In this document: positions 28,178-38,617 of the stretch, piece by piece | Layout: every line of letters begins with the position of its first letter | How positions within the stretch are numbered: the stretch's first letter is position 1 | Assembly: GCF_038069655.2 (NCBI RefSeq) | Contig: NZ_CP150951.2 | Span: 1,240,001 to 1,304,000, forward strand | Length of the DNA stretch: 64,000 bases | Direction of reading: 5' to 3' | From: Yoonia sp. BS5-3 | GTDB lineage: Bacteria > Pseudomonadota > Alphaproteobacteria > Rhodobacterales > Rhodobacteraceae | Translations under genes and position numbers: made by a program | The notes under the pieces: generated by a model | Databases searched by the model: none | What the model was told of the DNA's origin: nothing | Seen by the model: the letters and a program-made list of their open reading frames with translations, nothing else

Positions 28178-29376
28178 TCTGGCTGTGGATTGCACTGGCG
28201 CTGGCCGGCATGGCTGCATTGGCCTGGGGATTTCGGTTTGCGGGTCAGTTGGCGACGTCAAATGCCCCAAAGTTTCGCGATATGCCTTTTGGTGTCGCCT
28301 ATGGCTACATCCTGGGCGCCGTTGCTTTGGTATGGTTGACCTGGGCCTATTTTCAGGGCCGCAGTCCTGAACCAGAAATAGCCAATAAGTTCTTTTTCCT
28401 GCGTATTGCTATTGAAGGCTTCATCTTTTTTGCAGTTGCCGCGTGGCTGTTTCGCCTGTTTGGTCGCTATGTCGGCACCGCGTGGAGCCGCAAGCTGTTT
28501 CGCGCCATGCCGCTGACGGCCTCTTTTGGCATTCTGGTCATCCTGATCTATGCGGTTTTCGCGATTTTTGCCGGTGCGATTGCCCCTTACGGCCAAGAGC
28601 AGATTATTCCCGGTGTCGCTGCCAATATTATCCCCGGCGGTGATCCGGCGCTGGGCGGCAACCCCGATTTTCTTTTTGGCACTGATCAGATCGGCCGCGA
28701 TATTCTAAGCCGCTTGATCTATGGTGCGCAGAATACCGTTGGTATTGCTTTTGCGACGACCCTTCTCGCCTTCCTTCTGGGTGGCACATTTGGGTTTCTC
28801 GCGGCCACCTTGGGCGGTTGGCTGGATCAGATTCTGTCGCGCATGGTCGATGTGTTGATGGCCATTCCGTCGTTGATTTTCGCCTTGTTGCTGATGACCA
28901 TCGCCAGCGTTTGGGCCCCGGAGTTGGGCATTCCTCTGACCGTCTTTATGGTTGTCATCATCGCGGTGATCGACAGCACCCGGGTTTATCGTCTGGCCCG
29001 CGCCGTTGGGCAAAACATTGTGGTCATGGACTATATCGAGGCTGCGAAGTTGCGCGGTGAAGGTCTGGGTTATTTGATTTTCAAAGAAATCCTGCCCAAC
29101 GCGACCGCCCCCTTGCTGGCCGAGTTTGGTTTGCGCTTCTGCTTTGTTTTCCTGACGATTGCCGCTTTGTCCTTCCTTGGTGTGGGGATCCAACCCCCCT
29201 TGGCCGATTGGGGTACGATGGTCCGTGATCTAAGCGGTTTTGTGAATTACGCGCAGTTTGCCCCGCTGGCTGCAACCACCCCATTGCTTGCTGCTGGTGC
29301 GATTGCTTTGCTGACCGTTGCGGTGAACTTTGTCGTGGACTGGATGCTGCACCGATCTTCGGGGTTAAAAGAATGA
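28174..29376 (+). CDS. Peptide ABC transporter permease (DppC/YejE type) with three extra N-terminal helices
   Basis: 400 residues. From ~110 on it is a standard DppC-type permease: FGILVILIYAVFAIFAGAIA, FGTDQIGRDILSRLIYGAQN and the EAA loop YIEAAKLRGEGLGYLIFKEI. Before that, three additional hydrophobic segments (residues ~1-22, ~38-62, ~75-98) precede the canonical first helix, making it ~100 residues longer than E. coli DppC and nearer to YejE in size. Overlaps both neighbours at ATGA junctions, so all subunits are translationally coupled. Confidence 0.9.
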   Translation: MIWLWIALALAGMAALAWGFRFAGQLATSNAPKFRDMPFGVAYGYILGAVALVWLTWAYFQGRSPEPEIANKFFFLRIAIEGFIFFAVAAWLFRLFGRYVGTAWSRKLFRAMPLTASFGILVILIYAVFAIFAGAIAPYGQEQIIPGVAANIIPGGDPALGGNPDFLFGTDQIGRDILSRLIYGAQNTVGIAFATTLLAFLLGGTFGFLAATLGGWLDQILSRMVDVLMAIPSLIFALLLMTIASVWAPELGIPLTVFMVVIIAVIDSTRVYRLARAVGQNIVVMDYIEAAKLRGEGLGYLIFKEILPNATAPLLAEFGLRFCFVFLTIAALSFLGVGIQPPLADWGTMVRDLSGFVNYAQFAPLAATTPLLAAGAIALLTVAVNFVVDWMLHRSSGLKE

Positions 29377-31022
29377 GCGACGAACCACTTCTGAAGATGC
29401 GCGGTGTCAAGTTGGAAGGCCGCAGCGATGAGACCTGGAACCCGATCATCAATGGTATCGATCTGACCCTTGCCCGGGGCGAGGTGCTGGGTTTGATTGG
29501 CGAATCTGGTGCTGGCAAGTCGACCCTGGGCCTTGCTGCCATGGGCTATACCCGTGACGGCGTACGTATCAGTGGCGGGTCCGTGGAATTTGACGGGATT
29601 GATTTGCTGACTGCCTCTGCCGCGGTCAAGCGCGATTTGCTGGGCAAACGTATCGCCTACGTGGCCCAATCCGCCGCCGCTAGTTTCAACCCTGCCCATA
29701 AGCTGATGGATCAGCATGCCGAAGGTCCGGTTCAGCATGGTGTGAACAGTCGCGCTGAGAGCGAAGAGGATGGGATTGAGCTTTATCGCAAACTGCGTTT
29801 GCCGAACCCGGATCAGATTGGCTTTCGTTATCCGCACCAAGTGTCTGGTGGCCAGTTGCAGCGCTGCATGACCGCGATGGCCATGTCTTGCCGTCCTGAT
29901 CTTATTATCTTTGATGAGCCCACAACTGCCCTTGATGTGACCACCCAGATTGAGGTGCTTGCCTCGATCCGCGATATTGTGGAGCAGTTCAATACGGCAG
30001 CTATCTATATCACCCATGATTTGGCCGTTGTGGCCCAGATGGCTGACCGTATTAAGGTCTTGCTGAAGGGTGATGAGGTTGAGACCGCTGATACCCGTAC
30101 CATGTTGGCGGCGCCGACACAGGAATATACCAAATCGCTTTGGGCTGTGCGTAGTTTTGAACGCCCGCTGAAGCCAGCCGTTCAGACCGGGGCCGTGCCT
30201 GTTATCAGTGTCCAGAATGTCGATGCTGCCTATGGCAAAGTGCCTGTTTTACATGATGTCAGCTTTGATATGCACGAAGGCCGCACGGTGGCTGTTGTGG
30301 GTGAAAGCGGATCCGGCAAATCGACAACGGCCCGCTGCATCACCGGGCTTTTGCCGCCGAAGGCCGGTCAGATCACGCTGGATGGTGAGGTTTTGCCGCT
30401 CGACTATCGCAAGCGCGACAAAAACCAGCTGCGTCAGGTGCAGATGATCTATCAGATGGCCGACACTGCGCTGAACCCGCGCATGTCCATTGGCCAGATT
30501 ATCGCCCGCCCGGTCCAGTTCTATCTGGGTTTGACCGGTACTGAGCGCCGCAAAAAGGTTGAAGCCCTGCTTGAGCAGATCGAGCTGGAACCTAGCAAGT
30601 ACTACCACCGTCTGCCGTCAGAGCTGTCAGGTGGTCAAAAACAGCGCATTGGGATTGCCCGTGCTTTGGCGGCCGAGCCCAAGTTCATCATCTGTGATGA
30701 GGTCACATCCGCACTCGATCAGTTGGTGGCAGAAGGTATTCTGCGACTATTGGCCCGCTTGCAGGATGAGCTATCACTGTCTTACATGTTCATCACGCAT
30801 GATCTGGCCACGGTGAAGGCCATCGCAGATGAGGTCGTGGTGATGAAGGATGGCCGCGTCGTTGAGCAAGGCCCTAAGGCGGAAATGTTTACCCCGCCCC
30901 ACCACGCCTATACTGATTTGCTGCTGTCCTCGGTTCCGGAAATGGACCCTGATTGGCTGACAAATCTGCTGACCGAACGCGGAGTTGATAACATCGGCGA
31001 TGCCGCTGTTGATAAGATGTAG
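29373..31022 (+). CDS. Peptide ABC transporter ATPase, two fused ATP-binding domains (YejF-like)
   Basis: 549 residues, replacing the separate DppD and DppF. Domain 1: Walker [10 protein letters not shown], signature VSGGQLQR, Walker [13 protein letters not shown]. Domain 2: Walker [10 protein letters not shown], signature LSGGQKQR, Walker [13 protein letters not shown]. Domain 2 has Glu-Val-Thr where most have Glu-Pro-Thr. Drives import through the two permeases encoded just upstream (ATGA overlap). The binding-protein gene follows after 73 bp. Confidence 0.93.
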   Translation: MSDEPLLKMRGVKLEGRSDETWNPIINGIDLTLARGEVLGLIGESGAGKSTLGLAAMGYTRDGVRISGGSVEFDGIDLLTASAAVKRDLLGKRIAYVAQSAAASFNPAHKLMDQHAEGPVQHGVNSRAESEEDGIELYRKLRLPNPDQIGFRYPHQVSGGQLQRCMTAMAMSCRPDLIIFDEPTTALDVTTQIEVLASIRDIVEQFNTAAIYITHDLAVVAQMADRIKVLLKGDEVETADTRTMLAAPTQEYTKSLWAVRSFERPLKPAVQTGAVPVISVQNVDAAYGKVPVLHDVSFDMHEGRTVAVVGESGSGKSTTARCITGLLPPKAGQITLDGEVLPLDYRKRDKNQLRQVQMIYQMADTALNPRMSIGQIIARPVQFYLGLTGTERRKKVEALLEQIELEPSKYYHRLPSELSGGQKQRIGIARALAAEPKFIICDEVTSALDQLVAEGILRLLARLQDELSLSYMFITHDLATVKAIADEVVVMKDGRVVEQGPKAEMFTPPHHAYTDLLLSSVPEMDPDWLTNLLTERGVDNIGDAAVDKM

Positions 31023-31095
31023 AAAGAATCACCTTGCTGGTGACTGATATCCGGGCCTGCGAATGCCCGAAGAAACAACCTAGGGAGAACGACAA

Positions 31096-32646
31096 ATGAA
31101 CGGAATTAGTAGACGCGGTCTATTGAAGACGGGTGCCGCTGCTGGTGTGCTTGGCCTGACGGGGATGCCCCTGCGTGCGCAATCGCGCGGCGGGAAACTG
31201 ACTGCTGGTTTGGGCGGTGCGAACACTACCGATAGCTGGGATGGCCGCACCCATTCCGATATTTTCATGATCGCTGCCGCACATGGCACCGTCTTTGACT
31301 GTTTGACCGAAGTGGCCGCTGATGGATCCTTGAAAGGCGAGCTGGCCGAAAGCTGGGAAGCATCCGCCGATGCCAAGACCTGGACTTTCAACCTGCGCCA
31401 GGGCGTCACTTTCCACAATGGAAAGCCTTTTGGTGCGGATGACGTGATTGCATCCTTGAATATGCACCTTGGTGAAGAATCAAAATCAGCTGCCAAGCCG
31501 ATTGTTGAAGCCATCACCGAGATGACCAAAGTCACCGATCATCAGATCCAGTTCACCCTGGCCAATGGTAATGCCGACTTCCCTTATCTGATGTCGGATT
31601 ATCACATCCTGATGTTCCCTGCCGGTCAGATTGATGAAGCTATCGCCAATGGCATCGGCACAGGCCTGTACCAGGTTGTATCCTTTGACCCCGGTGTCCG
31701 CTTTGTTGGCCGTCGTTATGAAGATCACTACAAAGGCGACAGCGCTGGTTTCTTTGATGAGGTCGAGTTTATCGCCATCAACGACAACACAGCCCGCATG
31801 AATGCCTTGATGACGGGTCAGGTTGATACAATCAACCGCATCGACTTTAAGACCGAAGCCTTGCTAAAGGCCAACCCTGCTTTGCGCATTCAGGAAGTCA
31901 CCGGGAACCAGCATTACAGCTTCCCCATGCTGACAAACACCGCCCCGTTCAATGATGTGAACGTCCGCCGTGCCTTGAAATATGGGATCAACCGTCAGGA
32001 AATGGTCGACAAGATCCTGCTGGGCCATGGTCAGGTTGGTAACGACACCCCAATTGGCCCCGCCAACCAGTATTTCGCTGCTGATATGGAACCACTGACC
32101 TATGATCCTGATCAGGCCAAATATTACCTGCAGCAAGCTGGTCTAGACAGCATCGATATCGATCTGTCTGCTTCGAATGCTGCGTTTGAAGGCGCTGTTG
32201 ATGCCGCCCAGCTGTTCCAGGCAACGGCTTCGGCTGCTGGTATCAATATCAACGTGGTGCAGGAACCTGCCGATGGTTACTGGTCCAACGTTTGGCTGAA
32301 AAAGCCATTCTGTGCCTGCTACTGGTCTGGCCGTGCGACTGAGGACTGGATGTTCTCGACTTCCTATGAAGCTGGTGTGCCATGGAATGACAGCCAGTGG
32401 GATGAAGATGACAGCGCCCGCTTCCAAGAGTTGCTGATCTCTGCCCGTGCTGAGTTGGATAGCGACAAGCGCCGTGAGCAGTATGGCGAGATGCAGCAGA
32501 TCTTGCGTGATGATGGTGGCGTGCTGATTCCAATGTTTGCCAACTATGTGCAGGCGGTGAACAACCGCATTGCCTCGCCTGATACAATCGGGAACCTGTG
32601 GCAGATGGATAACGCCCGTATGGCCGAGCGTTGGTCGGTGGCGTAA
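31096..32646 (+). CDS. Peptide ABC transporter substrate-binding protein (SBP family 5), Tat-exported
   Basis: 516 residues. The N-terminus ISRRGLLKTGAAAGV is a Tat motif followed by a hydrophobic segment and probable cleavage after RAQ. The mature part is a family-5 solute-binding protein (LAESWEASADAKTWTFNLRQ, VTFHNGKPFGADDV). Strong Shine-Dalgarno AGGGAGAA upstream. The gene order (permease, permease, ATPase, binding protein) is unusual, since the binding protein is usually first. A strong terminator follows. Substrate likely peptides, but other small molecules are possible in this family. Confidence 0.92.
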   Translation: MNGISRRGLLKTGAAAGVLGLTGMPLRAQSRGGKLTAGLGGANTTDSWDGRTHSDIFMIAAAHGTVFDCLTEVAADGSLKGELAESWEASADAKTWTFNLRQGVTFHNGKPFGADDVIASLNMHLGEESKSAAKPIVEAITEMTKVTDHQIQFTLANGNADFPYLMSDYHILMFPAGQIDEAIANGIGTGLYQVVSFDPGVRFVGRRYEDHYKGDSAGFFDEVEFIAINDNTARMNALMTGQVDTINRIDFKTEALLKANPALRIQEVTGNQHYSFPMLTNTAPFNDVNVRRALKYGINRQEMVDKILLGHGQVGNDTPIGPANQYFAADMEPLTYDPDQAKYYLQQAGLDSIDIDLSASNAAFEGAVDAAQLFQATASAAGININVVQEPADGYWSNVWLKKPFCACYWSGRATEDWMFSTSYEAGVPWNDSQWDEDDSARFQELLISARAELDSDKRREQYGEMQQILRDDGGVLIPMFANYVQAVNNRIASPDTIGNLWQMDNARMAERWSVA

Positions 32647-32674
32647 ACCCCGGATACATCGAAATTTATGCAAA

Positions 32675-32699
32675 ACCCCGCTCAAAAGCGGGGTTTTTT
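32675..32699 (+). terminator. Rho-independent terminator of the peptide importer operon
   Basis: ACCCCGCT (32675-32682), loop CAAA, AGCGGGGT (32687-32694), then a run of T to 32699; flanking A/T bases extend the stem. Confidence 0.92.
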
Positions 32700-32705
32700 C
32701 GTTTC

Positions 32706-32720
32706 TTAACCACTTGTTAA
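32706..32720 (+). promoter_or_regulatory. CtrA-type box TTAA-N7-TTAA
   Basis: TTAACCACTTGTTAA matches the alphaproteobacterial CtrA consensus perfectly. It lies just after the importer terminator and ~470 bp before rimP. Units beginning TT recur at 32706, 32717, 32728 and 32739, again 11 bp apart. Confidence 0.5.
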
Positions 32721-32731
32721 CCAACTGTTCA

Positions 32732-32750
32732 ACGTGAGTTCACCTCACGT
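32732..32750. repeat. Perfect 7-bp inverted repeat, operator-like
   Basis: ACGTGAG (32732-32738) and CTCACGT (32744-32750) around TTCAC. It overlaps the phased TT units next to the CtrA box and could be a repressor or activator site. No U-run, so not a terminator. Confidence 0.4.
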
Positions 32751-33028
32751 CATCTAGGTTTACCCCTGTTAGTGAGTAGCATCGTATTTGGTTGAGGATT
32801 GAGAGCCAAAGAACGTGCTGTTTCGAAGCGTAAAGTTCTGGTTCCTGGACCCCTTTTCATTGTGATTGGGCCATCCTGCCGCGGGCTTTACGTTGCGCGG
32901 AATATGATTGCTGGAGCGAACGCCAGTCGGACAGGGTCCTCAGTCCCTGTTTGGGTGGGGCCGGACTCAACACGTGCTTTGGTAATGCAATTCTGCCGGT
33001 CAGGCCGAGTGGTGGCATGATTTCAAAG

Positions 33029-33057
33029 GAGGCAAGTCAACTTGGTTGGCTTGCCTC
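33029..33057 (+). terminator. Stem-loop in the rimP leader
   Basis: GAGGCAAGTCAA (33029-33040) pairs with TTGGCTTGCCTC (33046-33057), one G-U pair, loop CTTGG. Followed by TTGCTTAT, a poor U-run; may be a weak terminator or a regulatory stem. Confidence 0.45.
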
Positions 33058-33141
33058 TTGCTTATCTGCCTGTCCTTACGTATATGCTTCATAACAGCGG
33101 CGCCTTGGCTTCCACCCCCACGGCACCACCGGGAAATATCA

Positions 33142-33164
33142 ACGGGCCGCGCGCCCGTTTTTTT
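33142..33164 (+). terminator. Terminator/attenuator 28 bp before the rimP start
   Basis: ACGGGC (33142-33147), loop CGCGC, GCCCGT (33153-33158), followed by a T-run to 33164. It lies inside the space between any upstream promoter and rimP, so most transcripts could stop here unless read-through is controlled. Confidence 0.7.
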
Positions 33165-33191
33165 GTGCCCAGATGAAGGGCTTTGTAAAAG

Positions 33192-33797
33192 ATGAATGAT
33201 CTGATCGCCAAGGCGGCTATTGACCGCCGTATCGCTGAAATTGTCACCCCGGTCGTTGAGGACATGGGATTTGAGGTCGTGCGTGTTCGTATGATGTCTG
33301 GCAAAGAAACCATTCTGCAAATCATGGTCCAGCGCCCCGATGGCCAAATCGAGGTCGATGAATGCGGCCAGATTTCCACGGCGTTGAGTGCTGTTCTGGA
33401 TGTCGAAGATCCGATCTTGGATGTTTACAATTTGGAAGTTTCCAGCCCTGGCATCGACCGCCCCCTGACCCGCCTGAAGGACTTTGAGCAGTGGGAAGGT
33501 TTTGAGGCCAAGATCGAAACGGATGAGCTGATCGACGGTCGCCGCCGCTTTAAGGGCCAGTTGGCTGGTATTGAGGGCGATGAAGTTCTTATCAACATTA
33601 CCGAAGGCACTGTTGGTTTGAAATTTGAATGGCTGTCAGATGCCAAGCTGGTTCTGACAGATGAGTTGATCCGCGACGTGCTGCGCGGACGTAAAGACGC
33701 GGGTCAGATCGACGAGACCCAGTTTGATGAAATTGAAACCATCATCGACGGTGATGAAAATGCGCCTGTGAAGGGCGATGCCGAGGAGAGAACTTAA
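33192..33797 (+). CDS. rimP: Ribosome maturation factor RimP
   Basis: Needed for 30S subunit maturation. 201 residues; typical N-terminal alpha/beta domain ([36 protein letters not shown]) and [14 protein letters not shown]. The C-terminal Sm-like domain is followed by a ~35-residue acidic tail ([14 protein letters not shown]), longer than in E. coli. NusA starts 1 base after its stop. First gene of the rimP-nusA-ylxR-infB operon. Confidence 0.95.
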   Translation: MNDLIAKAAIDRRIAEIVTPVVEDMGFEVVRVRMMSGKETILQIMVQRPDGQIEVDECGQISTALSAVLDVEDPILDVYNLEVSSPGIDRPLTRLKDFEQWEGFEAKIETDELIDGRRRFKGQLAGIEGDEVLINITEGTVGLKFEWLSDAKLVLTDELIRDVLRGRKDAGQIDETQFDEIETIIDGDENAPVKGDAEERT

Positions 33798-33798
33798 G

Positions 33799-35421
33799 AT
33801 GGCATATACATCCGCCAACCAGTTGGAGCTTTTGCAAACTGCCGAGGCTGTGGCCCGCGAAAAGAACATCGAGCCCGGGCTTGTTGTTGAGGCGATGGAA
33901 GAATCGCTCGCCCGTGCTGCAAAGTCCCGTTACGGCGCCGAGATGGATATTCGCGTCTCTATCGATCGCAAGACTGGCCGCGCCACCTTTACCCGTGTCC
34001 GCACGGTGGTTGAGGATGAAGAGCTTGAGAATTATCAGGCTGAGTTCACCGTTGAGCAGGCCAAGGAATACATGGAAAACCCCGAAGTGGGTCAGCAGTT
34101 CATCGAGGAAGTCCCACCCGTTGAGCTGGGCCGCATTGCTGCCCAATCTGCCAAGCAGGTCATTCTGCAAAAAGTCCGCGAAGCTGAGCGTGACAAGCAG
34201 TATGAAGAGTTCAAAGACAAGGCGGGCACCATTATCAACGCCCTCGTCAAGCGCGAAGAATACGGCAATGTCATCGTGGATGTAGGGGCTGGTGAGGCCG
34301 TTTTGCGCCGCAATGAAAAGATCGGTCGCGAAGCCTATCGCCCCAATGATCGCATCCGCTGCTTTATCAAGGACGTGCGCCGTGAACAGCGTGGCCCGCA
34401 GATTTTCCTGAGCCGTACGGCGCCCGAGTTCATGGCTGAGCTGTTCAAAATGGAAGTTCCTGAGATCTATGAGGGTATCATTGAGATCAAAGCCGTCGCC
34501 CGCGATCCGGGATCGCGCGCCAAGATCGCTGTGATTTCCTATGATGGCTCCATTGATCCTGTGGGCGCTTGCGTTGGGATGCGTGGTTCCCGTGTGCAGG
34601 CTGTTGTGAACGAATTGCAGGGCGAAAAGATCGATATCATTCCTTGGAATGAAGACATGCCGACCTTCCTTGTGAATGCGTTACAGCCCGCCGAGGTTGC
34701 CAAGGTTGTTTTGGACGAAGAAGCCGGCAAGATCGAAGTTGTTGTGCCTGATGAGCAGCTTTCCCTTGCCATTGGTCGCCGCGGTCAGAACGTCCGTCTG
34801 GCCAGCCAACTGACCGGTCTTGATATCGATATTATGACCGAAGAAGAAGAGAGCAAACGTCGTCAGGCTGAGTTTGAACTGCGCACCAAGCTGTTCATGG
34901 ATACGCTTGATCTGGATGAATTCTTTGCCCAGCTCTTGGTCTCTGAAGGGTTTGCAAACCTCGAAGAGGTTGCCTATGTCGAGGTTGATGAGCTTTTGGT
35001 CATCGAAGGCGTCGACGAAGATACTGCCAGCGAATTGCAGGCCCGTGCCCGTGATTATCTGGAAGAGCAAGCCAAGAAAGCAATGGAAGCTGCCCGCGCC
35101 CTTGGCGTTGAGGACAGCCTTGCCAATTTTGAGGGTCTGACCCCGCAAATGCTTGAAGCGCTGGGCAATGACGGCGTTAAAACGTTGGAAGACTTTGCGA
35201 CCTGTGCCGACTGGGAGCTGGCCGGTGGCTGGACCACAATCGATGGTGAGCGCGTCAAGGATGACGGTGTTCTGGAGCCATTCGATGTCTCCCTTGAAGA
35301 GGCGCAAGATATGGTCATGACCGCCCGCGTGTTGCTGGGTTGGGTCGATCCGGATGATCTGGTGACCGAGGAAGAAGAAGGCGAAGACGCCGAGACAGAA
35401 ACAGAAGAGGCGGAGGCCTGA
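33799..35421 (+). CDS. nusA: Transcription termination/antitermination factor NusA
   Basis: Binds RNA polymerase and RNA; also controls its own operon in other bacteria. 540 residues from ATG 33799 (just after the rimP stop; an upstream in-frame start is inside rimP). N-terminal RNAP-binding domain (~1-125), S1 domain ([20 protein letters not shown]), two KH domains ([33 protein letters not shown]), then two acidic repeats as in E. coli NusA. The C-terminus is very acidic. Confidence 0.96.
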   Translation: MAYTSANQLELLQTAEAVAREKNIEPGLVVEAMEESLARAAKSRYGAEMDIRVSIDRKTGRATFTRVRTVVEDEELENYQAEFTVEQAKEYMENPEVGQQFIEEVPPVELGRIAAQSAKQVILQKVREAERDKQYEEFKDKAGTIINALVKREEYGNVIVDVGAGEAVLRRNEKIGREAYRPNDRIRCFIKDVRREQRGPQIFLSRTAPEFMAELFKMEVPEIYEGIIEIKAVARDPGSRAKIAVISYDGSIDPVGACVGMRGSRVQAVVNELQGEKIDIIPWNEDMPTFLVNALQPAEVAKVVLDEEAGKIEVVVPDEQLSLAIGRRGQNVRLASQLTGLDIDIMTEEEESKRRQAEFELRTKLFMDTLDLDEFFAQLLVSEGFANLEEVAYVEVDELLVIEGVDEDTASELQARARDYLEEQAKKAMEAARALGVEDSLANFEGLTPQMLEALGNDGVKTLEDFATCADWELAGGWTTIDGERVKDDGVLEPFDVSLEEAQDMVMTARVLLGWVDPDDLVTEEEEGEDAETETEEAEA

Positions 35422-35446
35422 TTTCAGGCCTTTGGTGGGGCAGTAA

Positions 35447-36079
35447 ATGGCGCGTGGTGGCCACAACAAGCAGCGCGGTGATGTTGAACGAAAGTGCATC
35501 GTCACCGGCGAAGTGCAGCCAAAGGCTGGCCTGATCCGCTTTGTTGTGGGCCCGGACAATCAGGTGTATCCTGATGTCCTGGGCAAACTGCCGGGCCGCG
35601 GGATGTATGTGACCGCTGACCGCGATGCTTTGGATCAGGCAGGTAAGGGTCAGTTTTCGCGTAGCGCGAAACAGACGGTCGCCGTTCCAGATGGGCTGAC
35701 CGCAGAAGTCGAACGTCAGCTGGTCCGCCATACGGTCGATCTGATTGCATTGGCCCGCAAGGCCGGACGTGCGGTTTGCGGCTTTGAAAAGGTAAAGGGC
35801 TGGCTTGCTGGTGGCGAACGGGTCCGTGTGTTGGTTCAGGCCAGTGATGGTTCGGACCGCGGAAAGACAAAATTATGGACGCCCGAAGGGGCCCGATATT
35901 TCGGATGTTTGACGTCAGCCGAATTGGGTTTGGCTTTTGGGCGCCAAAGTGTGATACATGGCGCGCTTGCCACTGGTGGACTCAGCAATCGTGTTGTAGA
36001 GGAAGCCACAAAGCTACGCGGTTTGCGCGAAGTGAACGGGGGCGATACGGCCGCCGAGAAGGATAAAGAAGCTAGATGA
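35447..36079 (+). CDS. YlxR-domain RNA-binding protein, with C-terminal L7Ae-like domain
   Basis: 210 residues. YlxR part at ~15-90: [20 protein letters not shown] and [18 protein letters not shown]. The second half (~95-190) with [20 protein letters not shown] resembles the L7Ae-like YlxQ; in Firmicutes these are two separate genes, while alphaproteobacteria have this fusion. Both bind RNA; a role in ribosome or RNase P function has been proposed for YlxR. The stop overlaps the infB start (ATGA). Confidence 0.88.
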   Translation: MARGGHNKQRGDVERKCIVTGEVQPKAGLIRFVVGPDNQVYPDVLGKLPGRGMYVTADRDALDQAGKGQFSRSAKQTVAVPDGLTAEVERQLVRHTVDLIALARKAGRAVCGFEKVKGWLAGGERVRVLVQASDGSDRGKTKLWTPEGARYFGCLTSAELGLAFGRQSVIHGALATGGLSNRVVEEATKLRGLREVNGGDTAAEKDKEAR

Positions 36080-38562
36080 GCGATAACGACGGTAAAAAGA
36101 CACTTGGCCTTGGTGGTTCACGTCCCAGTAACGTGAAGCAGAGCTTTAGCCATGGGCGCACCAAGAACGTCGTGGTGGAAACCAAGCGCAAGCGCGTTGT
36201 GGTCCCTAAGCCGGGTGCCGCGAAACCAGCCGGTGCCGGTGGCCCTGTCAAAGGTGGCGACCCCTCTAAGCGTCCTGCCGGGATTTCTGAAGCCGAGCTT
36301 GAGCGCCGGATGAAGGCGCTTGCCAAAGCCAAGGCCGCTGAGGCGGAAGAGCAAGCCAAGCGCGAAGCAGACGAAAAGGCCCGCGCAGCTGAGCGCGAAG
36401 CCCGCCGTGCTGAGATCGAAGCCAAGGAAGCCGAAGATCGCGCCCGCGAAGAGCGTGCCAAGGCGAAGGCCGAGGAAGAGGAACGCAAAAAAGCCGAGGC
36501 CGCCCGCGCCAAAGCTGCCGCTGCGGCCCCGCCCCCTGCCGCTGCTGTCCCTGGCGAGACTGAAATTTCCCGCCCATCCGCCGCACCGCGCAAGGCCGAT
36601 CGTGGCAATGAAACACGCGATAAGGCCAATAAGTCCAAGCCGGGTCGTGGCAATGACGAAGGCCGCCGTTCCGGCAAGTTGACATTGAATGACGCAATGG
36701 CTGGCCGCGATGGTGGTCGCCAACGCTCAATGGCGGCTATGAAGCGCAAGCAAGACAAGGCCCGCGCTAAGGCGATGGGTGTCTCAGCTGAGCGTGAAAA
36801 GGTTTTCCGCGAAGTGGCGCTGCCAGAGGCGATCACTGTGTCTGAGCTTGCTAACCGGATGACCGAACGTGTCGCCGATGTCGTCAAGGCCCTGATGACC
36901 AATGGTATTATGGCAACCCAAAACCAGACCATTGATGCTGACACAGCTGAATTGATCATTGAAGAGTTTGGCCACACCGTTGTTCGCGTCTCTGACGCTG
37001 ATGTGGAAGACGTTATTCAGACTGTTGAGGATAAGCCTGAAGATCTGAAATCACGTCCGCCGATTATCACGATTATGGGTCACGTTGATCACGGGAAAAC
37101 ATCGCTTTTGGATGCGATCCGCAATGCCAAGGTTGTTGCTGGCGAAGCTGGCGGTATTACCCAGCATATTGGTGCTTATCAGGTGAAAACGGACAGCGGC
37201 ACCGTCCTGTCCTTCCTTGATACGCCTGGTCACGCTGCGTTTACCTCGATGCGGTCCCGCGGTGCGCAGGTCACTGATATCGTTGTGCTGGTTGTTGCTG
37301 CTGATGACGCAGTGATGCCGCAGACGGTTGAGGCGATCAACCACGCCAAAGCGGCTGAAGTGCCGATGATTGTTGCGATCAACAAGATCGACCGTCCTGC
37401 TGCAAACCCCGACAAGGTTCGTACCGATTTGCTGCAGCACGAAGTGATTGTCGAAAAGATGTCCGGTGATGTGCAGGATGTCGAAGTGTCGGCCATCACA
37501 GGCCAAGGTCTGGATGACCTGCTTGAGGCCATTGCGTTGCAGGCAGAAATTCTGGAACTGAAAGCGAACCCGACCCGTGCCGCAGAAGGCGCTGTTATCG
37601 AGGCCCAGCTTGATGTCGGCCGCGGTCCTGTTGCGACTGTTCTGGTTCAGAACGGCACGTTGCGCCAAGGTGATATCTTTGTTGTCGGTGAGCAGTACGG
37701 TAAGGTCCGTGCCCTGATCAACGACAAAGGCGAGCGGGTCAAAGAAGCTGGCCCTGCTGTTCCTGTTGAGGTGCTTGGCCTGAACGGTACACCTGAAGCC
37801 GGTGACGTTTTGAACGTTGTTGAAACCGATGCACAGGCCCGCGAAATTGCGGAGTATCGCGAAAAAGCGGCTAAGGAAAAACGTGCTGCGGCTGGTGCTG
37901 CCACGACGCTTGAGCAATTGATGGCCAATGCCAAAGCCGACGAAAATGTCAGCGAGCTGCCTATCGTTGTCAAAGCTGATGTGCAGGGCTCTGCCGAGGC
38001 TATCGTCCAGGCGATGGAGAAAATCGGTAATGATGAGGTTCGCGTGCGCGTTCTGCATTCGGGCGTTGGTGCGATTACCGAAACCGATATCGGTTTGGCC
38101 GAAGCCTCGGGTGCGCCGGTCTTTGGGTTTAATGTCCGTGCCAATGCAACGGCCCGGAATACTGCGAACCAAAAGGGTGTCGAGATCCGGTATTATTCGG
38201 TCATCTATGACCTTGTGGATGACGTGAAGAAAGCGGCCTCTGGCCTGCTATCTGCCGAAATCCGCGAGAACTTTATCGGTTATGCGTCGATCAAAGAGGT
38301 CTTCAAAGTGTCCAATGTCGGTAAAGTGGCCGGCTGTATTGTCACCGAAGGTGTCGCCCGTCGTTCTGCCGGTGTCCGCTTGCTGCGCGACAACGTAGTC
38401 ATCCACGAAGGGACGCTGAAAACGCTCAAGCGCTTCAAGGATGAAGTGCCAGAGGTTCAGTCTGGTCAGGAATGCGGTATGGCGTTTGAAAACTACGACG
38501 ATATCCGTCCCGATGACGTGATCGAAATCTTTGAGCGTGAAGAGGTTGAGCGCGAGCTGTAA
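36076..38562 (+). CDS. infB: Translation initiation factor IF-2
   Basis: GTPase that brings initiator tRNA to the 30S subunit. 828 residues. The long N-terminal region (~60-230) is rich in Ala, Lys and Glu (coiled-coil-like) and ends in the IF2_N fold. G1 loop GHVDHGKT at residues 335-342, then DTPGHAAF (G3) and NKIDRP (G4). The C-terminal domains follow in usual order. A strong terminator comes right after. Confidence 0.97.
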   Translation: MSDNDGKKTLGLGGSRPSNVKQSFSHGRTKNVVVETKRKRVVVPKPGAAKPAGAGGPVKGGDPSKRPAGISEAELERRMKALAKAKAAEAEEQAKREADEKARAAEREARRAEIEAKEAEDRAREERAKAKAEEEERKKAEAARAKAAAAAPPPAAAVPGETEISRPSAAPRKADRGNETRDKANKSKPGRGNDEGRRSGKLTLNDAMAGRDGGRQRSMAAMKRKQDKARAKAMGVSAEREKVFREVALPEAITVSELANRMTERVADVVKALMTNGIMATQNQTIDADTAELIIEEFGHTVVRVSDADVEDVIQTVEDKPEDLKSRPPIITIMGHVDHGKTSLLDAIRNAKVVAGEAGGITQHIGAYQVKTDSGTVLSFLDTPGHAAFTSMRSRGAQVTDIVVLVVAADDAVMPQTVEAINHAKAAEVPMIVAINKIDRPAANPDKVRTDLLQHEVIVEKMSGDVQDVEVSAITGQGLDDLLEAIALQAEILELKANPTRAAEGAVIEAQLDVGRGPVATVLVQNGTLRQGDIFVVGEQYGKVRALINDKGERVKEAGPAVPVEVLGLNGTPEAGDVLNVVETDAQAREIAEYREKAAKEKRAAAGAATTLEQLMANAKADENVSELPIVVKADVQGSAEAIVQAMEKIGNDEVRVRVLHSGVGAITETDIGLAEASGAPVFGFNVRANATARNTANQKGVEIRYYSVIYDLVDDVKKAASGLLSAEIRENFIGYASIKEVFKVSNVGKVAGCIVTEGVARRSAGVRLLRDNVVIHEGTLKTLKRFKDEVPEVQSGQECGMAFENYDDIRPDDVIEIFEREEVEREL

Positions 38563-38587
38563 AGACGTTCAATAGGATGAAATTATA

Positions 38588-38617
38588 AAAGGCAGCTTGT
38601 GATCAGGCTGCCTTTTT
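38588..38617. terminator. Bidirectional terminator after infB
   Basis: GGCAGC (38591-38596) and GCTGCC (38607-38612), extended by AAA/TTT; T-run to 38617 on the plus strand and A-run on the left, so it can also serve the minus-strand gene that ends at 38618. Confidence 0.85.

Larger units (their letters stand above)
32751..33191 (+). other. Structured gene-free leader upstream of rimP (possible untranslated RNA)
   Basis: No tRNA or known structural RNA was recognised. Hairpins can be drawn at 32911-32926 (CTGG/CCAG around AGCGAACG), 32925-32967 (AGTCGG...CCGGACT enclosing ACAGGG/CCCTGT), 33029-33057 and 33142-33158. A 73-codon reading frame at 32799-33020 has no recognisable domain and an uncertain start; I leave it unannotated. 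In E. coli the same operon has a leader with an attenuator controlled by NusA; a similar arrangement is plausible here. Confidence 0.45.

Noticed and set aside
32799..33020. 73-codon reading frame in the rimP leader
   Set aside because: Starts with a weak codon, has no recognisable domain and overlaps several hairpins; a structured leader is the better reading. Kept open, not annotated.
32841..33020. Possible tRNA-fMet or tmRNA before rimP, as in E. coli
   Set aside because: No cloverleaf, T-loop or CCA pattern; no tmRNA or 6S signature found.
37051..38172. Long minus-strand reading frame (373 codons) over infB
   Set aside because: Antisense of the conserved IF-2 GTPase domains; composition typical of a shadow.
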